Shown: positions 1 to 13,088, numbered from the stretch's first letter. The stretch is 64,000 nucleotides of DNA from Mixophyes australis (GCA_036250195.1 JAVHZZ010000011.1:283001-347000); one strand, 5' to 3'. The notes: generated from the letters alone by a model not told the origin. Program-made: numbers and translations.

Positions 1-706
1 CTATACCCCCCCAAGGGACCAAATGTCACCAATTTTCACAATACCACCCCAAAGGACCAAATTTCACCAATTTTCACAATACCCCTCCAAAGGACCAAAT
101 TTCACCAATTTTCACGATACCCCCCAAAAAACCAAATTTCAGCAATTTTAACAATACCCCCTCCAAAGGACCACATTTCAGCAATTTTTACAGAACCCAC
201 CCAAATGACCAATTTTCAAAATACCCCTCAAAGGACCAAATTTCACCAATTTTCACAATACTCCCCCCAAAGGACTAAATTTCCCCAATTTTCACAATAC
301 CCCCCAAAGGACCAAATTTCACCAATTTTCACAATACCCCCCAAGGGACCAAATTTCACCAATTTTCACAATACCCCCCAAGGGACCAAATTTCACCAAT
401 TTTCACAATACCCCCCCAAAGGACCAAATTTCAGCAATTTTCACTATACCCCCCCAAGGGACCAAATGTCACCAATTTTCACAATACCACCCCAAAGGAC
501 CAAATTTCACCAATTTTCACAATACCCCCCCAAAGGACCAAATTTCAGCAATTTTCACAATACCCCCCCAAAGAACCAAATTTCAGCAATTTTAACAATA
601 CCCCCTCCAAAGGACCACATTTCAGCAATTTTTACAGAACCCACCCAAATGACCAATTTTCAAAATACCCCTCAAAGGACCAAATTTCACCAATTTTCAC
701 AATACT
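1..706. repeat. 443-bp higher-order duplication at the left edge
   Basis: The ordered variants in 1-262 recur at about 444-706. They include the unit with AAATGTCACC, the CAGAACCCACCCAAATGACC variant and the shortened CAAAATACCCCTC unit. This is a second, separate higher-order duplication inside the 37-bp satellite. Confidence 0.8.
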
Positions 707-2545
707 CCCCCAAAAGAACAAATTTGACCAATTTTCACAGTACCCCCCCAAAGGACCACATTTCCCCAAATTTCACAATACCCCCCAAAGGACCACATTT
801 CAACAATTTTTACAATACCCCCCCCAAAGGACCAAATTTCACCAATTTTCACAATACCCCCAAAGGACCAAGTTTAACGAACTTTCACAATACCCCCGCA
901 AAGGACCAAATTTCACCAATTTTCACAATACCCCCCCAAAGGACTACATTTCACCAATTTTCACAATACCTCCCCAAAGGACCACATTTCACCAATTTTT
1001 ACAATACCCCCCCCCCCCCCCAAAGAACCAAATTTCACCAATTTTCACAATACTCCCCCAAAAGAACAAATTTCACCAATTTTCACAATACCCCCCCAAA
1101 GGACTACATTTCACCAATTTTCACAATACCTCCCCAAAGGACCACATTTCACCAATTTTTACAATACCCCCCCCCCCCAAAGAACCAAATTTCACCAATT
1201 TTCACAATACCCCCCAAAGGACCAAATTTCAGCAATTTTCACAATACCCCCCAAAGGACCAAATTTCACCAATTTTTACAATACCCGCCCCAAAGAACCA
1301 CAATTCACCAATTTTCACAATACCCCCCCAAAGGACCACATTTCACCAATTTTCACAATACCCCCCCAAAGGACCACATTTTACCAATTTTCACAATACC
1401 CCCCAAAGGACCACATTTCACCAATTTTCACTATCCCCCCCCTAAAGGACCAAATTTCACCAATTTTTACAATACCCACCCCAAAGGACCACATTTCACC
1501 AGTTTTTACAATACCCCCCCATAAGGACCACATTTCAGCAATTTTCACAATACCCCCCCAAGGGACCAAATTCCACCAATTTTCACAATACCCCCCCAAA
1601 GGACCACATTTCAGCAATTTTTAAAATACCCCCCCAAAGGACCAAATTTCACCAATTTTCACAATACCCCCCAAAGGACCACATTTCACCGATTTTCACA
1701 ATACCCCCCAAAGGACCAAATTTCACCAATTTTTACAATCCCCCCCCCCAAAGGACTAAATTTCACCAATTTTCACAATACCCCCCCAAAAGACCACATT
1801 TCACCAATTTTCACATTACCTCCCCAAAGGACCACATTTCCCCTATTTTTACAATACCCGCCCCAAAGGACCACAATTCACCAATTTTCACAATACCCCC
1901 CCCCAAATGACCAAATTTCACCAATTTTCCCTATGCCCCTCCAAATGACAAAATTTCAGCAATTTTTACAATACCCCCCAAAGGACCAAATTTCACCAAT
2001 TTTCACAATACCGCCCCCAAAGGACCACATTTCAGCAATTTTTACAATATCCCCCCAAAGGACCAAATTTCAACAATTTTCACAATACCCCCCCAAAGGA
2101 CCACATTTCACCAAATTTCACAATACCCCCCAAAGGACCACATTTCACCAATTTTTACAATACCCCCCCAAAGGACCACATTTCACCAATTTTCACAATA
2201 CCCCCCCAAAGGACCACATTTCACCAATTTTCACAATACCTCCCGAAAGGACCACATTTCACCAATTTTCACAATACCGCCCCCAAAGGACCACATTTCA
2301 ACAATTTTTACAATATCCCCCCAAAAGGACCAAATTTCAACAATTTTCACAATACCCCCCAAAGGACCACATTTCACCAAATTTCACAATACCCCCCCAA
2401 AGGACCACATTTCACCAATTTTCACAATACCCCCCCAAAGGACCAAATTTCACCAATTTTCACAATACCCCCCAAAGGACCAAATTTCACCAATTTTCAC
2501 AATACCGCCCCCAAAGGACCACATTTCAACAATTTTTACAATATC

Positions 2546-5500
2546 CCCCCAAGGGACTAAATTTCACCAATTTTCACTATACCCCCCCAAGGGACCAAAT
2601 TTCACCAATTTTCACAATACCGCCCCCAAATGACCAAATTTTACCAATTTACACAATACTCCCCAAAGGACCAAATTTCACCAATTTTTACAATACCCGC
2701 CCCAAAGGACCACAATTCACCAATTTTCACAATACCCCCCCCCCCAAAGGACCAAATTTCACAATACCCCCAAAGGACCACATTTAAACAATTTTCACAA
2801 TACCCCCTCCCAAATGACCAATTTTCACAATACTCCCCCAAAGGACCAAATTTCACCAAGTTTTACAATACCCCCCCAAAGGACCACATTTCACCATGTG
2901 TCACAATACCCCCCCAAAGGACCAAATTTCACCAATTTTCACAATACCCCCCAAAGGACCAAATTTCACCAATTTTCACAATACCGCCCCCAAAGGACCA
3001 CATTTCAACAATTTTTACAATATCCCCCCAAGGGACCAAATTTCACCAATTTTCACTATACCCCCCCAAGGGACCAAATTTCACCAATTTTCACAATACC
3101 GCCCCCAAAGGACCAAATTTCACCAATTTTCACAATACCGCTCCCAAAGGACCACATTTCAATAATTTTTACAATATCCCCCCAAAGGACCAAATTTTAA
3201 CAATTTTCACAATACTCCCCCAAGGGACCAAATTTCACCAATTTTCACTATACCCCCCCAAGAGACCAAATTTCACCAATTTTCACAATACCCCCCAAAG
3301 GACCAAATTTCACCAATTTTCACAATACCGCCCCCAAAGGACCACATTTCAACAATTTTTATAATATCCCCCCAAAGGACCAAATTTCAACAATTATCAC
3401 AATACCCCCCAAAGGACCAAATTTCACAAATTTTCATAATACCCCCCAAAGGACCAAATTTCAGCAATTTTCACTATACCCCCCCAAAGGACCAAATTTC
3501 ACAAATTTTCATAATACCCCCCCAAGGACCAAATTTCCCCAATTTTCACTATACCCCCCAAAGGACCAAATTTCACCAATTTTAACAATACCCCCAAAGG
3601 ACCAAATTTCACCAATTTTTACTATACCCCCTAAATGGACCAAATTTTACCAATTTTCACAATACCCCCACAAAGGACCACATTTCAGCAATTTTTACAA
3701 TACCCCCCCAAGGAGCAAATTTCTGCAATTTTTACAATACCCCCCAAAGGACCAAATTTCAGCAATTTTCACAATACCCCCCAAAGGACCAAATTCCACC
3801 AATTTTCATGATACCCCCTCAAGGGACCAAATTTCACCAAATTTCACAATACCCCCCCAAAGGACCACATTTCAGCAATTTTCACAATACCCCCCCAAGG
3901 GACCAAATTTCACCAATTTTCACAATACCGCCCCCAAAGGACCACATTTCAACAATTTTTACTATATCCTTCCAAAGGACCAAATTTCAACAATTTTCAC
4001 AATACTCCCCCAAGGGACCAAATGTCACCAATTTTCACAATACCCCCCCCCCCCCCCCCCAAAGGACCAAATTTCACCAATTTTCACAATACCGCCCCCA
4101 AAGGACCAAATTTCACCAATTTTAACAATACCCCCAAAGGACCAAATTTCACCAATTTTCACTATACCCCCTAAATGGACCAAATTTCACAAATTTTCAC
4201 AATACCCCCACAAAGGACCACATTTCAGCAATTTTTACAATACCCCCCCAAGGGACTAAATTTCACCAATTTTCACTATACCCCCCCAAGGGACCAAATT
4301 TCACCAATTTTCACAATACCGCCCCCAAATGACCAAATTTTACCAATTTACACAATACTCCCCAAAGGACCAAATTTCACCAATTTTTACAATACCCGCC
4401 CCAAAGGACCACAATTCACCAATTTTCACAATACCCCCCCCCCCCAAAGGACCAAATTTCACAATACCCCCAAAGGACCACATTTAAACAATTTTCACAA
4501 TACCCCCTCCCAAATGACCAATTTTCACAATACTCCCCCAAAGGACCAAATTTCACCAAGTTTTACAATACCCCCCCAAAGGACCACATTTCACCATGTT
4601 TCACAATACCCCCCCAAAGGACCAAATTTCACCAATTTTCACAATACCCCCCAAAGGACCAAATTTCACCAATTTTCACAATACCGCCCCCAAAGGACCA
4701 CATTTCAACAATTTTTACAATATCCCCCCAAGGGACCAAATTTCACCAATTTTCACTATACCCCCCCAAGGGACCAAATTTCACCAATTTTCACAATACC
4801 GCCCCCAAAGGACCAAATTTCACCAATTTTCACAATACCGCTCCCAAAGGACCACATTTCAATAATTTTTACAATATCCCCCCAAAGGACCAAATTTTAA
4901 CAATTTTCACAATACTCCCCCAAGGGACCAAATTTCACCAATTTTCACTATACCCCCCCAAGAGACCAAATTTCACCAATTTTCACAATACCCCCCAAAG
5001 GACCAAATTTCACCAATTTTCACAATACCGCCCCCAAAGGACCACATTTCAACAATTTTTATAATATCCCCCCAAAGGACCAAATTTCAACAATTATCAC
5101 AATACCCCCCAAAGGACCAAATTTCACAAATTTTCATAATACCCCCCAAAGGACCAAATTTCAGCAATTTTCACTATACCCCCCCAAAGGACCAAATTTC
5201 ACAAATTTTCATAATACCCCCCCAAGGACCAAATTTCCCCAATTTTCACTATACCCCCCAAAGGACCAAATTTCACCAATTTTAACAATACCCCCAAAGG
5301 ACCAAATTTCACCAATTTTTACTATACCCCCTAAATGGACCAAATTTTACCAATTTTCACAATACCCCCACAAAGGACCACATTTCAGCAATTTTTACAA
5401 TACCCCCCCAAGGAGCAAATTTCTGCAATTTTTACAATACCCCCCAAAGGACCAAATTTCAGCAATTTTCACAATACCCCCCAAAGGACCAAATTCCACC

Positions 5501-5985
5501 AATTTTCATGATACCCCCTCAAGGGACCAAATTTCACCAAATTTCACAATACCCCCCCAAAGGACCACATTTCAGCAATTTTCACAATACCCCCCCAAGG
5601 GACCAAATTTCACCAATTTTCACAATACCGCCCCCAAAGGACCAAATTTCACCAATTTTCACAATACCGCCCCCAAAGGACCACATTTCAACAATTTTTA
5701 CTATATCCTTCCAAAGGACCAAATTTCAACAATTTTCACAATACTCCCCCAAGGGACCAAATGTCACCAATTTTCACAATACCCCCCCCCCCAAAGGACC
5801 AAATTTCACCAATTTTCACAATACCGCCCCCAAAGGACCAAATTTCACCAATTTTAACAATACCCCCAAAGGACCAAATTTCACCAATTTTCACTATACC
5901 CCCTAAATGGACCAAATTTCACAAATTTTCACAATACCCCCACAAAGGACCACATTTCAGCAATTTTTACAATACCCCCCCAAGG
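2546..5985. repeat. Two tandem 1.70-kb higher-order copies within the satellite
   Basis: Bases about 2546-4249 are repeated almost exactly at about 4250-5985, with an offset of 1699 to 1700. The same ordered series of unit variants recurs, including rare ones such as TTTACCAATTTACACAATAC and TTTCACCATGT. Few differences are seen: one base at the CACCATG unit, C-run lengths, and one extra 37-bp unit in the second copy near 5630. The near identity implies a recent duplication. Confidence 0.9.
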
Positions 5986-8900
5986 AGCAAATTTCTACAA
6001 TTTTTACAATACCCCCCAAAGGACCAAATTTCAGCAATTTTCACAATACCCCCCAAAGGACCAAATTCCACCAATTTTCACGATACCCCCTCAAGGGACC
6101 AAATTTCACCAAATTTCACAATACCCCCCCAAAGGACCACATTTCAGCAATTTTTAAAATACCCCCCCAAAGGACCAAATTTCACCAATTTTCACAATAC
6201 CCCCCCAAAAGACCACATTTCACCAATTTTCACAATACCCTCCCAAAGCACCAAATTTCACCAATTTTCACAATACCCCCCCAAAGGACCAAATTTCACC
6301 AATTTTGAAAATACCCCCCCAAAGGACCAAATTTCACCAATTTTCACTATACCCCCAAGACCAAATTTCCCCAATTTTCACAATACACCCCCAAAGCACC
6401 ACATTTAACCAATTTTTACAATACCCCCCTAAAGGACCAAATTTCAGCAATTTTCATAATACCCCCCTAAAGGACCACATTTCATCAATTTTCACAATAC
6501 CCCCAAAGGACCAAATTTCAGCACTTTTCACAATAACCCCAAAAACCAAATTTCACCAATCTATACAATACCCGCCCCAAAGAATCACAATTCACCAATT
6601 TTCACAATACCCCCCCCAAGGACCACATTTCACCAATTTTCACATTACCCCCCCAAAAGACCACATTTCACCAATTTTCACAATACCCTCCCAAAGCACC
6701 AAATTTCACCAATTTTCACAATACCCCCCAAAGGACCAAATGTCACCAATTTTCAAAATACCCCCCCAAAGGACCAGATTTCACCAATTTTCACAATACC
6801 CCCCAAAGGACCAAATTTCAGCAATTTTCACAATACCTCCCCAAAGGACCACATTTAACCAATTTTTACAATAACCCCTCCCAAAGGACCAAATTTCAGC
6901 AATTTTCACAATACCCCCCCAAAGGATCACATTTCACCAATTTTCACAATACACCCCCAAAGCACCACATTTAACCAATTTTTACAATACCCCCCCTAAA
7001 GGACCAAATTTCAGCAATTTTCATAATACCCCCCTAAAGTACCAAATTTCACAAATTTTCACAATACCCCCCCAAAAGACCACATTTCACCAATTTTCAC
7101 AATACCCCCCCAAAGGACCAAATTTCACCAATTTTCAAAATACCCCCCCAAAGGACCAAATTTCACCAATTTTTACTATACCCCCCCCCCCCCCCAAGAC
7201 CAAATTTCCCCAATTTTCACAATACCCCCCAAGGGACAAAATTTCAACAATTTTCACAATACCCCCCCAAAGGACCAAATTTCACCAATTTTTACAATAT
7301 CCCCCCAAAGGACCAAATTTCAACAATTTTTACAATATCCCCCCAAAGGACCAAATTTCAACAATTTTCACAATACCCCCCAAAGGACCAAATTTCTCAA
7401 ATTTTCACAATACCCCCCCAAAGGACCACATTTTACCAATTTTCACAATACCCCCCAAAGGACCAAATTTAACCAATTTTCACTATACCCCCCCAAAGGA
7501 CCAAATTTCAGCAATTTTCACAATACCGCCCCAAAGGACCACATTTCAGCAATTTTCACAATACCCCCCCCAAAGGACCAAATTTCCCCAATTTTCACAA
7601 TACACCCCCAAGGGACCAAATTTCAGCAATTTTCACAATACCCCCTCCCAAAGGACCACATTTCAGCAATTTTAATAATACCCCCCCAAAGGACCAAATT
7701 TCAGCAATTTTCACAATACCCCCCCAAAGGACCACATTTCAGCAATTTTCGCAATACTCCCCCAAAAGACCAAATTTCCCCAATTTTCACTATACCCCCA
7801 AAAGGACCAAATTTTACCAATTTTCACAAAACCCCTCTCAAGGGACCAAATTTCCCCAATTTTAATAATGCCCCCCCAAAGGACCAAATTTCAGCAATTT
7901 TCACAATACCCCCCCAAAGGACCACATTTCAGCAATTTTCGCAATACTCCCCCAAAAGACCAAATGTCACCAATTTTCACAATACTCCACCCAAAGGACC
8001 AAATTTAAACATTTTTCACAATACCCCCCAAGGGACCAAATTTCAGCAATTTTCACAATACCCCCCCAAGGGACCGAATTTTCACAATACCCCACCAAAG
8101 GACCAAATTGCAGCAATTTTAACAATACTCCCCCAAAAGACCAAATTTCACCAATTTTCACAATACCCCCCAAAAGACCAAATTTAACGAATTTTCACAA
8201 TACCCCCCAAAGGACCAAATTTCACCAATTTTCACGATACCACCCCCCAAGGGACCAAATTTCACCAATTTTCACAATAGCCCCCCACCCAAGGACCAAA
8301 TTTCACCAATTATTACAATACCTCCCCAAAGGACCACATTTCACCTCTTTTTACAATACCCCCCCCTTCCCAAAGGTCCAAATTTCACAAATTTTCACAA
8401 TACCTCCCCAAAGGACCAAATTTCCCCAATTTTCACAATACCCCCACTAGGGACCAAATTTCAGCAATTTTCACAATACCCCCCCAAAGGACCAAATTTC
8501 AGCAATTTTTACAATACCCCCCCAAAACACCAAATTTCTGCAATTTTCACAATAGCCCCCTAAAGTACCAAATTTCCCCAATTTTCACTATACCCCCAAA
8601 GGACCAAATTTCAGCAATTTTCACAATACCGCCCCAAAGGACCACATTTCAGCAATTTTCACAATACCCCCCCAAAGGACCAAATTTCCCAAATTTTCAC
8701 AATACACCCCCAAGGGACCAAATTTCAGCAATTTTCACAATACCCCCTCCCAAAGGACCACATTTCACCAATTTTCACTATACCCCCAAAAGGACCAAAT
8801 TTTACCAATTTTCACAATACCCCCTTCAAGGGACCAAATTTCCCCAATTTTAATAATACCCCCCCAAAGGACCAAATTCCACCAATTTTCACAATACCCC

Positions 8901-10107
8901 CCAAAGGACCAAATTTCCCCAATTTTCACAAAAGCCCCCCAAAGGACCACATTTCACCAATTTTCACAATACCCCCCCAGTGGACCAAATTTCACCAATT
9001 TTCACTATACCTCCTTCCCCCCCCCCAAGGGACCAAATTTCAACAATTTTTATGATACCCCCCAAAGGACCAAATTTCTCCAATTTTCACAATACCCCAC
9101 AAAGGACCAAATTTCACCAATTTTCACAATACCCCCCCAAAGGACCACATTTCTAGAATTTTTACAATACCCCCCAAAGGACCAAATTCCACCAATTTTC
9201 ACAATACCCCCCCAAAGGACCACATTTCTAGAATTTTTACAATACCCCCCAAAGGACCAAATTTCAGCAATTTTCACAATACCCCCCAAAGGACCAAATT
9301 TCACCAATTTTCACTATCCCCCCCAAAGGACCAAATTTCACCAATTTTCATAATACCCCCCCAAAGGACCAAATTTCGGCAATTTTCACAATACCCCCCC
9401 CCCCCCCAAAGGACCACATTTCAGCAATTTTCACAATACACCCCCAAGGGACCAAATTTCCCCAATTTTCACAATACACCCCCAAGGGACCAAATTTCAC
9501 CAATTTTCACTATACCCCCCCCCCCCCCAAGGGACCAAATTTCAGCAATTTTCACAATACCCCCTCCCAAAGGACCACATTTCACCAATTTTCACTATAC
9601 CCCGAAAAGGAACAAATTTTATCAATTTTCACAATACCCCCTTCAAGGGTCCAAATTTCACCAATTTTCATAATACCCTCCCCCCCCCAAAGGACCACAT
9701 TTCAGCAATTTTCGCAATAGCCCCCAAGGACCAAATTTCAGCAATTTTCACTATACCCCCCCAAAAGACCGAATTTTCACAATACCCCACCAAAGGACCA
9801 AATTTCAGCCATTTTAACAATACCCCCTCCAAAAGGACCACATTTCAGCAATTTTCACAATAACCCCCAAAGGCTAAGATTTCACCAATTTTCACAATAC
9901 CCCCCAAAGGACCAAATTTCACCAATTTTCACTATATGCCTCCAAGGGACCAAATTTTACCAATTTTCACAATACCCCCCAAAGGACCAAATTTTAGATA
10001 TATTTATTTATTTCTCATTTTATGAGGCTAATATCATATTAACAGTAAGGACCGGCAAAAAGAATATGTTATGCCGCACAGTAGTGCCCCAGGTCACATC
10101 ATACCCC

Positions 10108-10250
10108 ATAATTGTGCCCCCAATTCATCTTATGCCACAGTTGCCCCCAGAAACACACAGTATGCCACAGTTGCCCCCAGAAACACACAGTATGCCACAG
10201 TTGCCCCTAGAAATACATTTTATGCCACAGTTATCTCCCCAATGACTCTT
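10108..10250. repeat. 30-bp short tandem repeat
   Basis: About four copies of a 30-bp unit TATGCCACAGTTGCCCCCAG plus AAACACACAG. The outer copies are diverged. The flanks from 9996 to 10435 are AT-rich with no recognisable gene. Confidence 0.8.
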
Positions 10251-10436
10251 ATGGCCTCAGAATTGCATAACATTTTTTTTTAGGACACTAATAAAAAAAT
10301 GATATAATTTTATACTTACCTCTTCCAGGCGTGAAATGGTCCGCAAAGGTGCTTGGGAGGAACTGTGCAGCAGTTCAGCTCTTCTCCGGCTGTCAGGGAG
10401 GCAGGGGGCTGCATGCCGGGGGTTGCCGACCCCTGC

Positions 10437-10860
10437 CCTAACCCTTTACCATACACACACATTTAGCTACATGCATTATTTACATCAAATTTTAATTCTT
10501 GTTCTTGCCAAGATATGAACCATGAACCTCCTGCATGGTAAACTGTTGCCATACTGTGTGAACTATAACCAAAGTCATGGAGGCATTCCTTGCCACATGC
10601 CTGCATGTACTTCCAATGTAGCAGAGCAGGCCCTATGTCTATGCAGGGGGCCCCTCCACTTTATTCCTAAGCCACTCACCTTCAGAGATCATACAGTTAG
10701 CCATACCTAGTTAGTGTATTTATATATATATATATATATATAAAAAAAATCTTAAAACCCTGCCATGTGGCTATAGGTATTGGCTTAATACTGATCTACA
10801 TCTCTTACACATTTCGCCACCAGCATTGTAGGAAGCATAAACAATTTCCAGCTCTTGAAT
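10437..10860 (-). repeat. Degenerate tRNA-like/5S-like composite repeat, copy 1
   Basis: This stretch aligns in order with 12940-13450: a CCCTAACCC start, a degenerate tRNA-like block (about 10505-10575), an AAAAAAATCTTA joint, and a tail containing ACCAGCATTGTAGGAAGCAT. Here the 5S-like part is reduced to about 20 bases near 10760-10776. A short (TA)n lies at 10722-10741. Confidence 0.6.
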
Positions 10861-11052
10861 CTCACTTAATTAATATATATATTAATATTAATATATATTA
10901 AAAGCTTAATATTCCACCCAAGACAGAATCTGCATGTACATGTAAAATGAGCCACATTTATGTTATATTTAGTTATCAATGCATCTTGCAGCAAATGACC
11001 CATACTAGTCTGTACATTGATAAATAGTAAAGTGTGATAAACAGGGTATTAC
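10861..11052. other. No recognised feature
   Basis: AT-rich sequence with a TAATATATATTAATATTAA palindrome near 10868-10900. I see no gene. Confidence 0.5.
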
Positions 11053-11567
11053 CTTGTAACAAGAGAATGACCTCCCTATGTGTGCAGGAACAGTTCCAGG
11101 GATTCCCTCCCAGTCTCAGGGTCCCGTTCAGGGGTTCCAGCAGCTGTGTTGAAGCGAGAAGAGTTTATTAGAAGATAGGTCCAGGGAGGAGATCTTGGGA
11201 CAGGTCCAGGGAGGAGATCTTGGGACAGGTCCAGGGAGGAGATCTTGGGACAGGTCCAGGGAGGAGATCTTGGGCAGGTCCAGGGAGGAGTTCTTGGGCA
11301 GGCCCCGGGAGGAGATCTTGGACAGGCCCAGAGAGGAGATCTTGGACAGGTCCAGGGAGGAGTTCTTGGGCAGGTCCAGAGAGAAGATCTTGGACAGGCC
11401 CCGGGAGCTGTCGCTGCCAATTGCGGTAATATCATTCCTGCTAAGATGTAAAGGTTCCAGGCCGGAGAATCCGGACATCTCAGGACGCAGCTGGAGAATC
11501 AGGTTACCGGCCATGATGAGGTTTCTCAGGGATTCAAAGATAAGAATCTCAATGTCTTCCATGTAGT
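11053..11567 (-). pseudogene. Leucine-rich-repeat protein exon with internal minisatellite and frameshift
   Basis: Minus strand. A good acceptor (TTGTGTTCTCCAG) precedes the exon and a donor (CAAG then GTAATA) follows it. The frame encodes leucine-rich-repeat sequence (LRNLIMAGNLILQLRPEM, then LEPLHLSRNDITAIG). It then runs into a block of near-identical units reading LSKISSLD or LPKNSSLD, and LDLSSNKLFSLQ. After a shift of frame it reads an LRRCT-type cap (LRLGGNPWNCSCTHREVILL). LRR proteins with such caps are usually secreted or membrane-bound receptors; I cannot name the gene. The frame break between the last LRR and the cap suggests a pseudogene, a sequencing error or an unseen splice. 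No further exons were found. Confidence 0.6.
11170..11410 (-). repeat. 24/25-bp minisatellite inside the LRR exon
   Basis: About ten units of the minus-strand type CTGTCCAAGATCTCCTCCCT plus GGAC. Upstream units on the minus strand are 24 nt and in frame (eight codons each). The three nearest 11180-11260 have an extra C and are 25 nt. Three one-base shifts add to three, so the original frame returns after the block. Confidence 0.8.
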
Positions 11568-11639
11568 CTGGAGAACACAAGGATATGATTAATACAACTC
11601 TGACTCGTATCAGCTTCGTCTCCCTGGATGATATAAAGT

Positions 11640-11990
11640 CTTGGTTAGGACATTAAGCAGTGACCCGGTGACAGCTGGGGCCAGGCGCGGGCTGACAACA
11701 TGCAGCGCGGGGAGCGCACATGCGGCCGCATCACATGACACGTGATGCGGCCGTGTCATCACATCACGTGTCCTATTGTGCGGCCCGAACAGCGTTCACT
11801 CTGAAATCTGGACACTAGACTCAGTCCCCGCCGCTGCGCACAGACAGACAGACACTGACACAAGCTCCCCCCGCCGCTGCACACAGTTACCTTTAAGCCG
11901 CGTCTCTGATCACGTGGGACGGCACCTGTCACGTGGTGCGCGTCCCACGTGATATCCGCATCTCGTGTGATAGCCCGCTCAGCGGGGGGT
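11640..11990. promoter_or_regulatory. CpG-rich segment with five CACGTG E-boxes
   Basis: CACGTG occurs at 11739, 11765, 11911, 11930 and 11946. An inverted repeat GCGGCCGCATCAC / GTGATGCGGCC lies at 11722-11753, and GTCCCACGTGAT mirrors ATCACGTGGGAC. On the minus strand the cluster is about 170 to 380 bases upstream of the LRR exon, so a promoter for that gene is possible. It may equally be part of a repeat. Confidence 0.35.
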
Positions 11991-12023
11991 GGGGGCGGTC
12001 ACAGTAGAGTAGAGTACAGTAAA

Positions 12024-12561
12024 CTGTAGAGTACTTGAGTGTCCACTAGGTGTCAGTGTTACACTATGCAAGACTATTGTTTAGCTTCAAAGTTAGTGAC
12101 TTGTCTTAGCTCTTATCGCCCACTGGGTGGCAGTGCTGTCCTGATTACTGCAAGATTGTTGCAAAAGAGTACTAGCTAAAGGTAAATGTCTGCTTATACA
12201 ATGTATTTGAATGGATTTCCTTAATGCAACAGACTCTTTTATCTCCAATTGATTTCCCCTATTTAACTTGTGTCCCTTATCCTCACTTTCAGAGCGATTA
12301 TTTAATTCCAGGACAGTATGAGGGCCTAAATGTTGGGGGCAGACCATCTCATAAAAAATAAATATGTTATGTACATTTTCGTCGTGCAAAATAAGCTTAA
12401 CGGTTGCAATGGATTAAGGACACATAAATGCGAAACTCATCCAGCACCTATCATAACAGTTATGCACACTGTTTAACGCCAAATTCCTCCAGCACAGTGT
12501 AAGGCTACACACACAGTGGAGCGTTTTGGTCCAATAATTGGCAAATCATCCGACATACGTC
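12024..12561. repeat. 538-bp direct repeat, copy 1
   Basis: Starts CTGTAGAGTACTTGAGTGTC and ends CCGACATACGTC. It is about 95 percent alike to 13966-14502 by eye, in the same orientation. Both copies share a minus-strand frame of about 80 codons (12093-12389 and 14035-14295). I read this as repeat-borne sequence, not a proven gene. The family is unknown; an LTR pair is possible, but the ends are not TG..CA. Confidence 0.85.
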
Positions 12562-12931
12562 CATTCGGTTGGAAGTCGGGTTAGTGTGTATAGTGACACT
12601 ATGGTCGAAAGACGTTACAAAGTGTCAATTGTCGGCTCATTTGGTTGGTCGTACTGTTTAATATTTTATGACCAATCCACCTAACGATCATGTAGTGTGT
12701 ATAAATTTCCAATCGATCCACGACCAAGTGCTGATAGTTCCTCAAGCTGCGACTCTTTTGGGGGCGTGTGTATGTTAATTTCTGATGCCTGTACCTGTCC
12801 CACCTGGTGCGTTGTCCTCACGTTACTCATTTTGTAATTAGCTGTGTATTGCTTATGTCTGCCTGCATAATTATAGCTATGTGTCACTTTATTGTATGCT
12901 CAATACACATAAATAAAAAGGTCATATATGT
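12562..12931. other. No recognised gene
   Basis: Unique-looking sequence with several short inverted GTGTGTAT/ATACACAC elements, which suggest an old DNA transposon. An AATAAA lies near 12911 on the plus strand. Nothing coding is supported. Confidence 0.4.
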
Positions 12932-13015
12932 GTGTTACATTTGTCTGCCTGCATAATTAAATACATTTTTCCCAACCCTAAACCCCCTAATAACCCTAAC
13001 ATGTCAACAATTCCA

Positions 13016-13088
13016 ACCCAGCTGGGATTTGAACCCTATACCACTTGCATGGTAACCCATTGGTTTACTGTGTGTGCTATAGCCAAAC
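13016..13088 (-). pseudogene. tRNA-like sequence within composite repeat
   Basis: On the minus strand there is an intact B box GGTTCAAATCC (13025-13035) followed by CCAGC, and a TGGCTATAGCACACACAGTA segment where the A box should be. A TACCA/TGGTA stem could be the anticodon arm, with GCA in the loop. The D and acceptor stems do not pair well. It is better seen as a tRNA-derived repeat than a working tRNA gene. Confidence 0.5.

Larger units (their letters stand above)
1..9995. repeat. 37-bp C-rich satellite array
   Basis: About 265 head-to-tail copies of a unit of 36 to 40 bp. Each has a run of 4 to 14 C, then AAAGGACC, then AAATTTC or ACATTTC, then a variable ACC/AGC/AAC triplet followed by AATTTTCACAATA. 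Length differences are mostly in the C run. The array starts mid-unit at base 1, so it continues to the left. It ends near 9995, where unrelated AT-rich sequence begins. Long open frames in it on both strands are a by-product of the unit having few stop codons. No gene is seen inside. Confidence 0.97.

Noticed and set aside
205..1524. 439-codon open frame and many similar frames in 1-9995
   Set aside because: They are translations of the 37-bp satellite; frames are open on both strands because the unit has few stops. No start context or domain.
1..9995. CRISPR-like array
   Set aside because: Units are contiguous with no unique spacers, and the window is vertebrate.
13016..13088. Functional tRNA gene
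   Set aside because: The B box is intact, but acceptor and D stems do not pair well.
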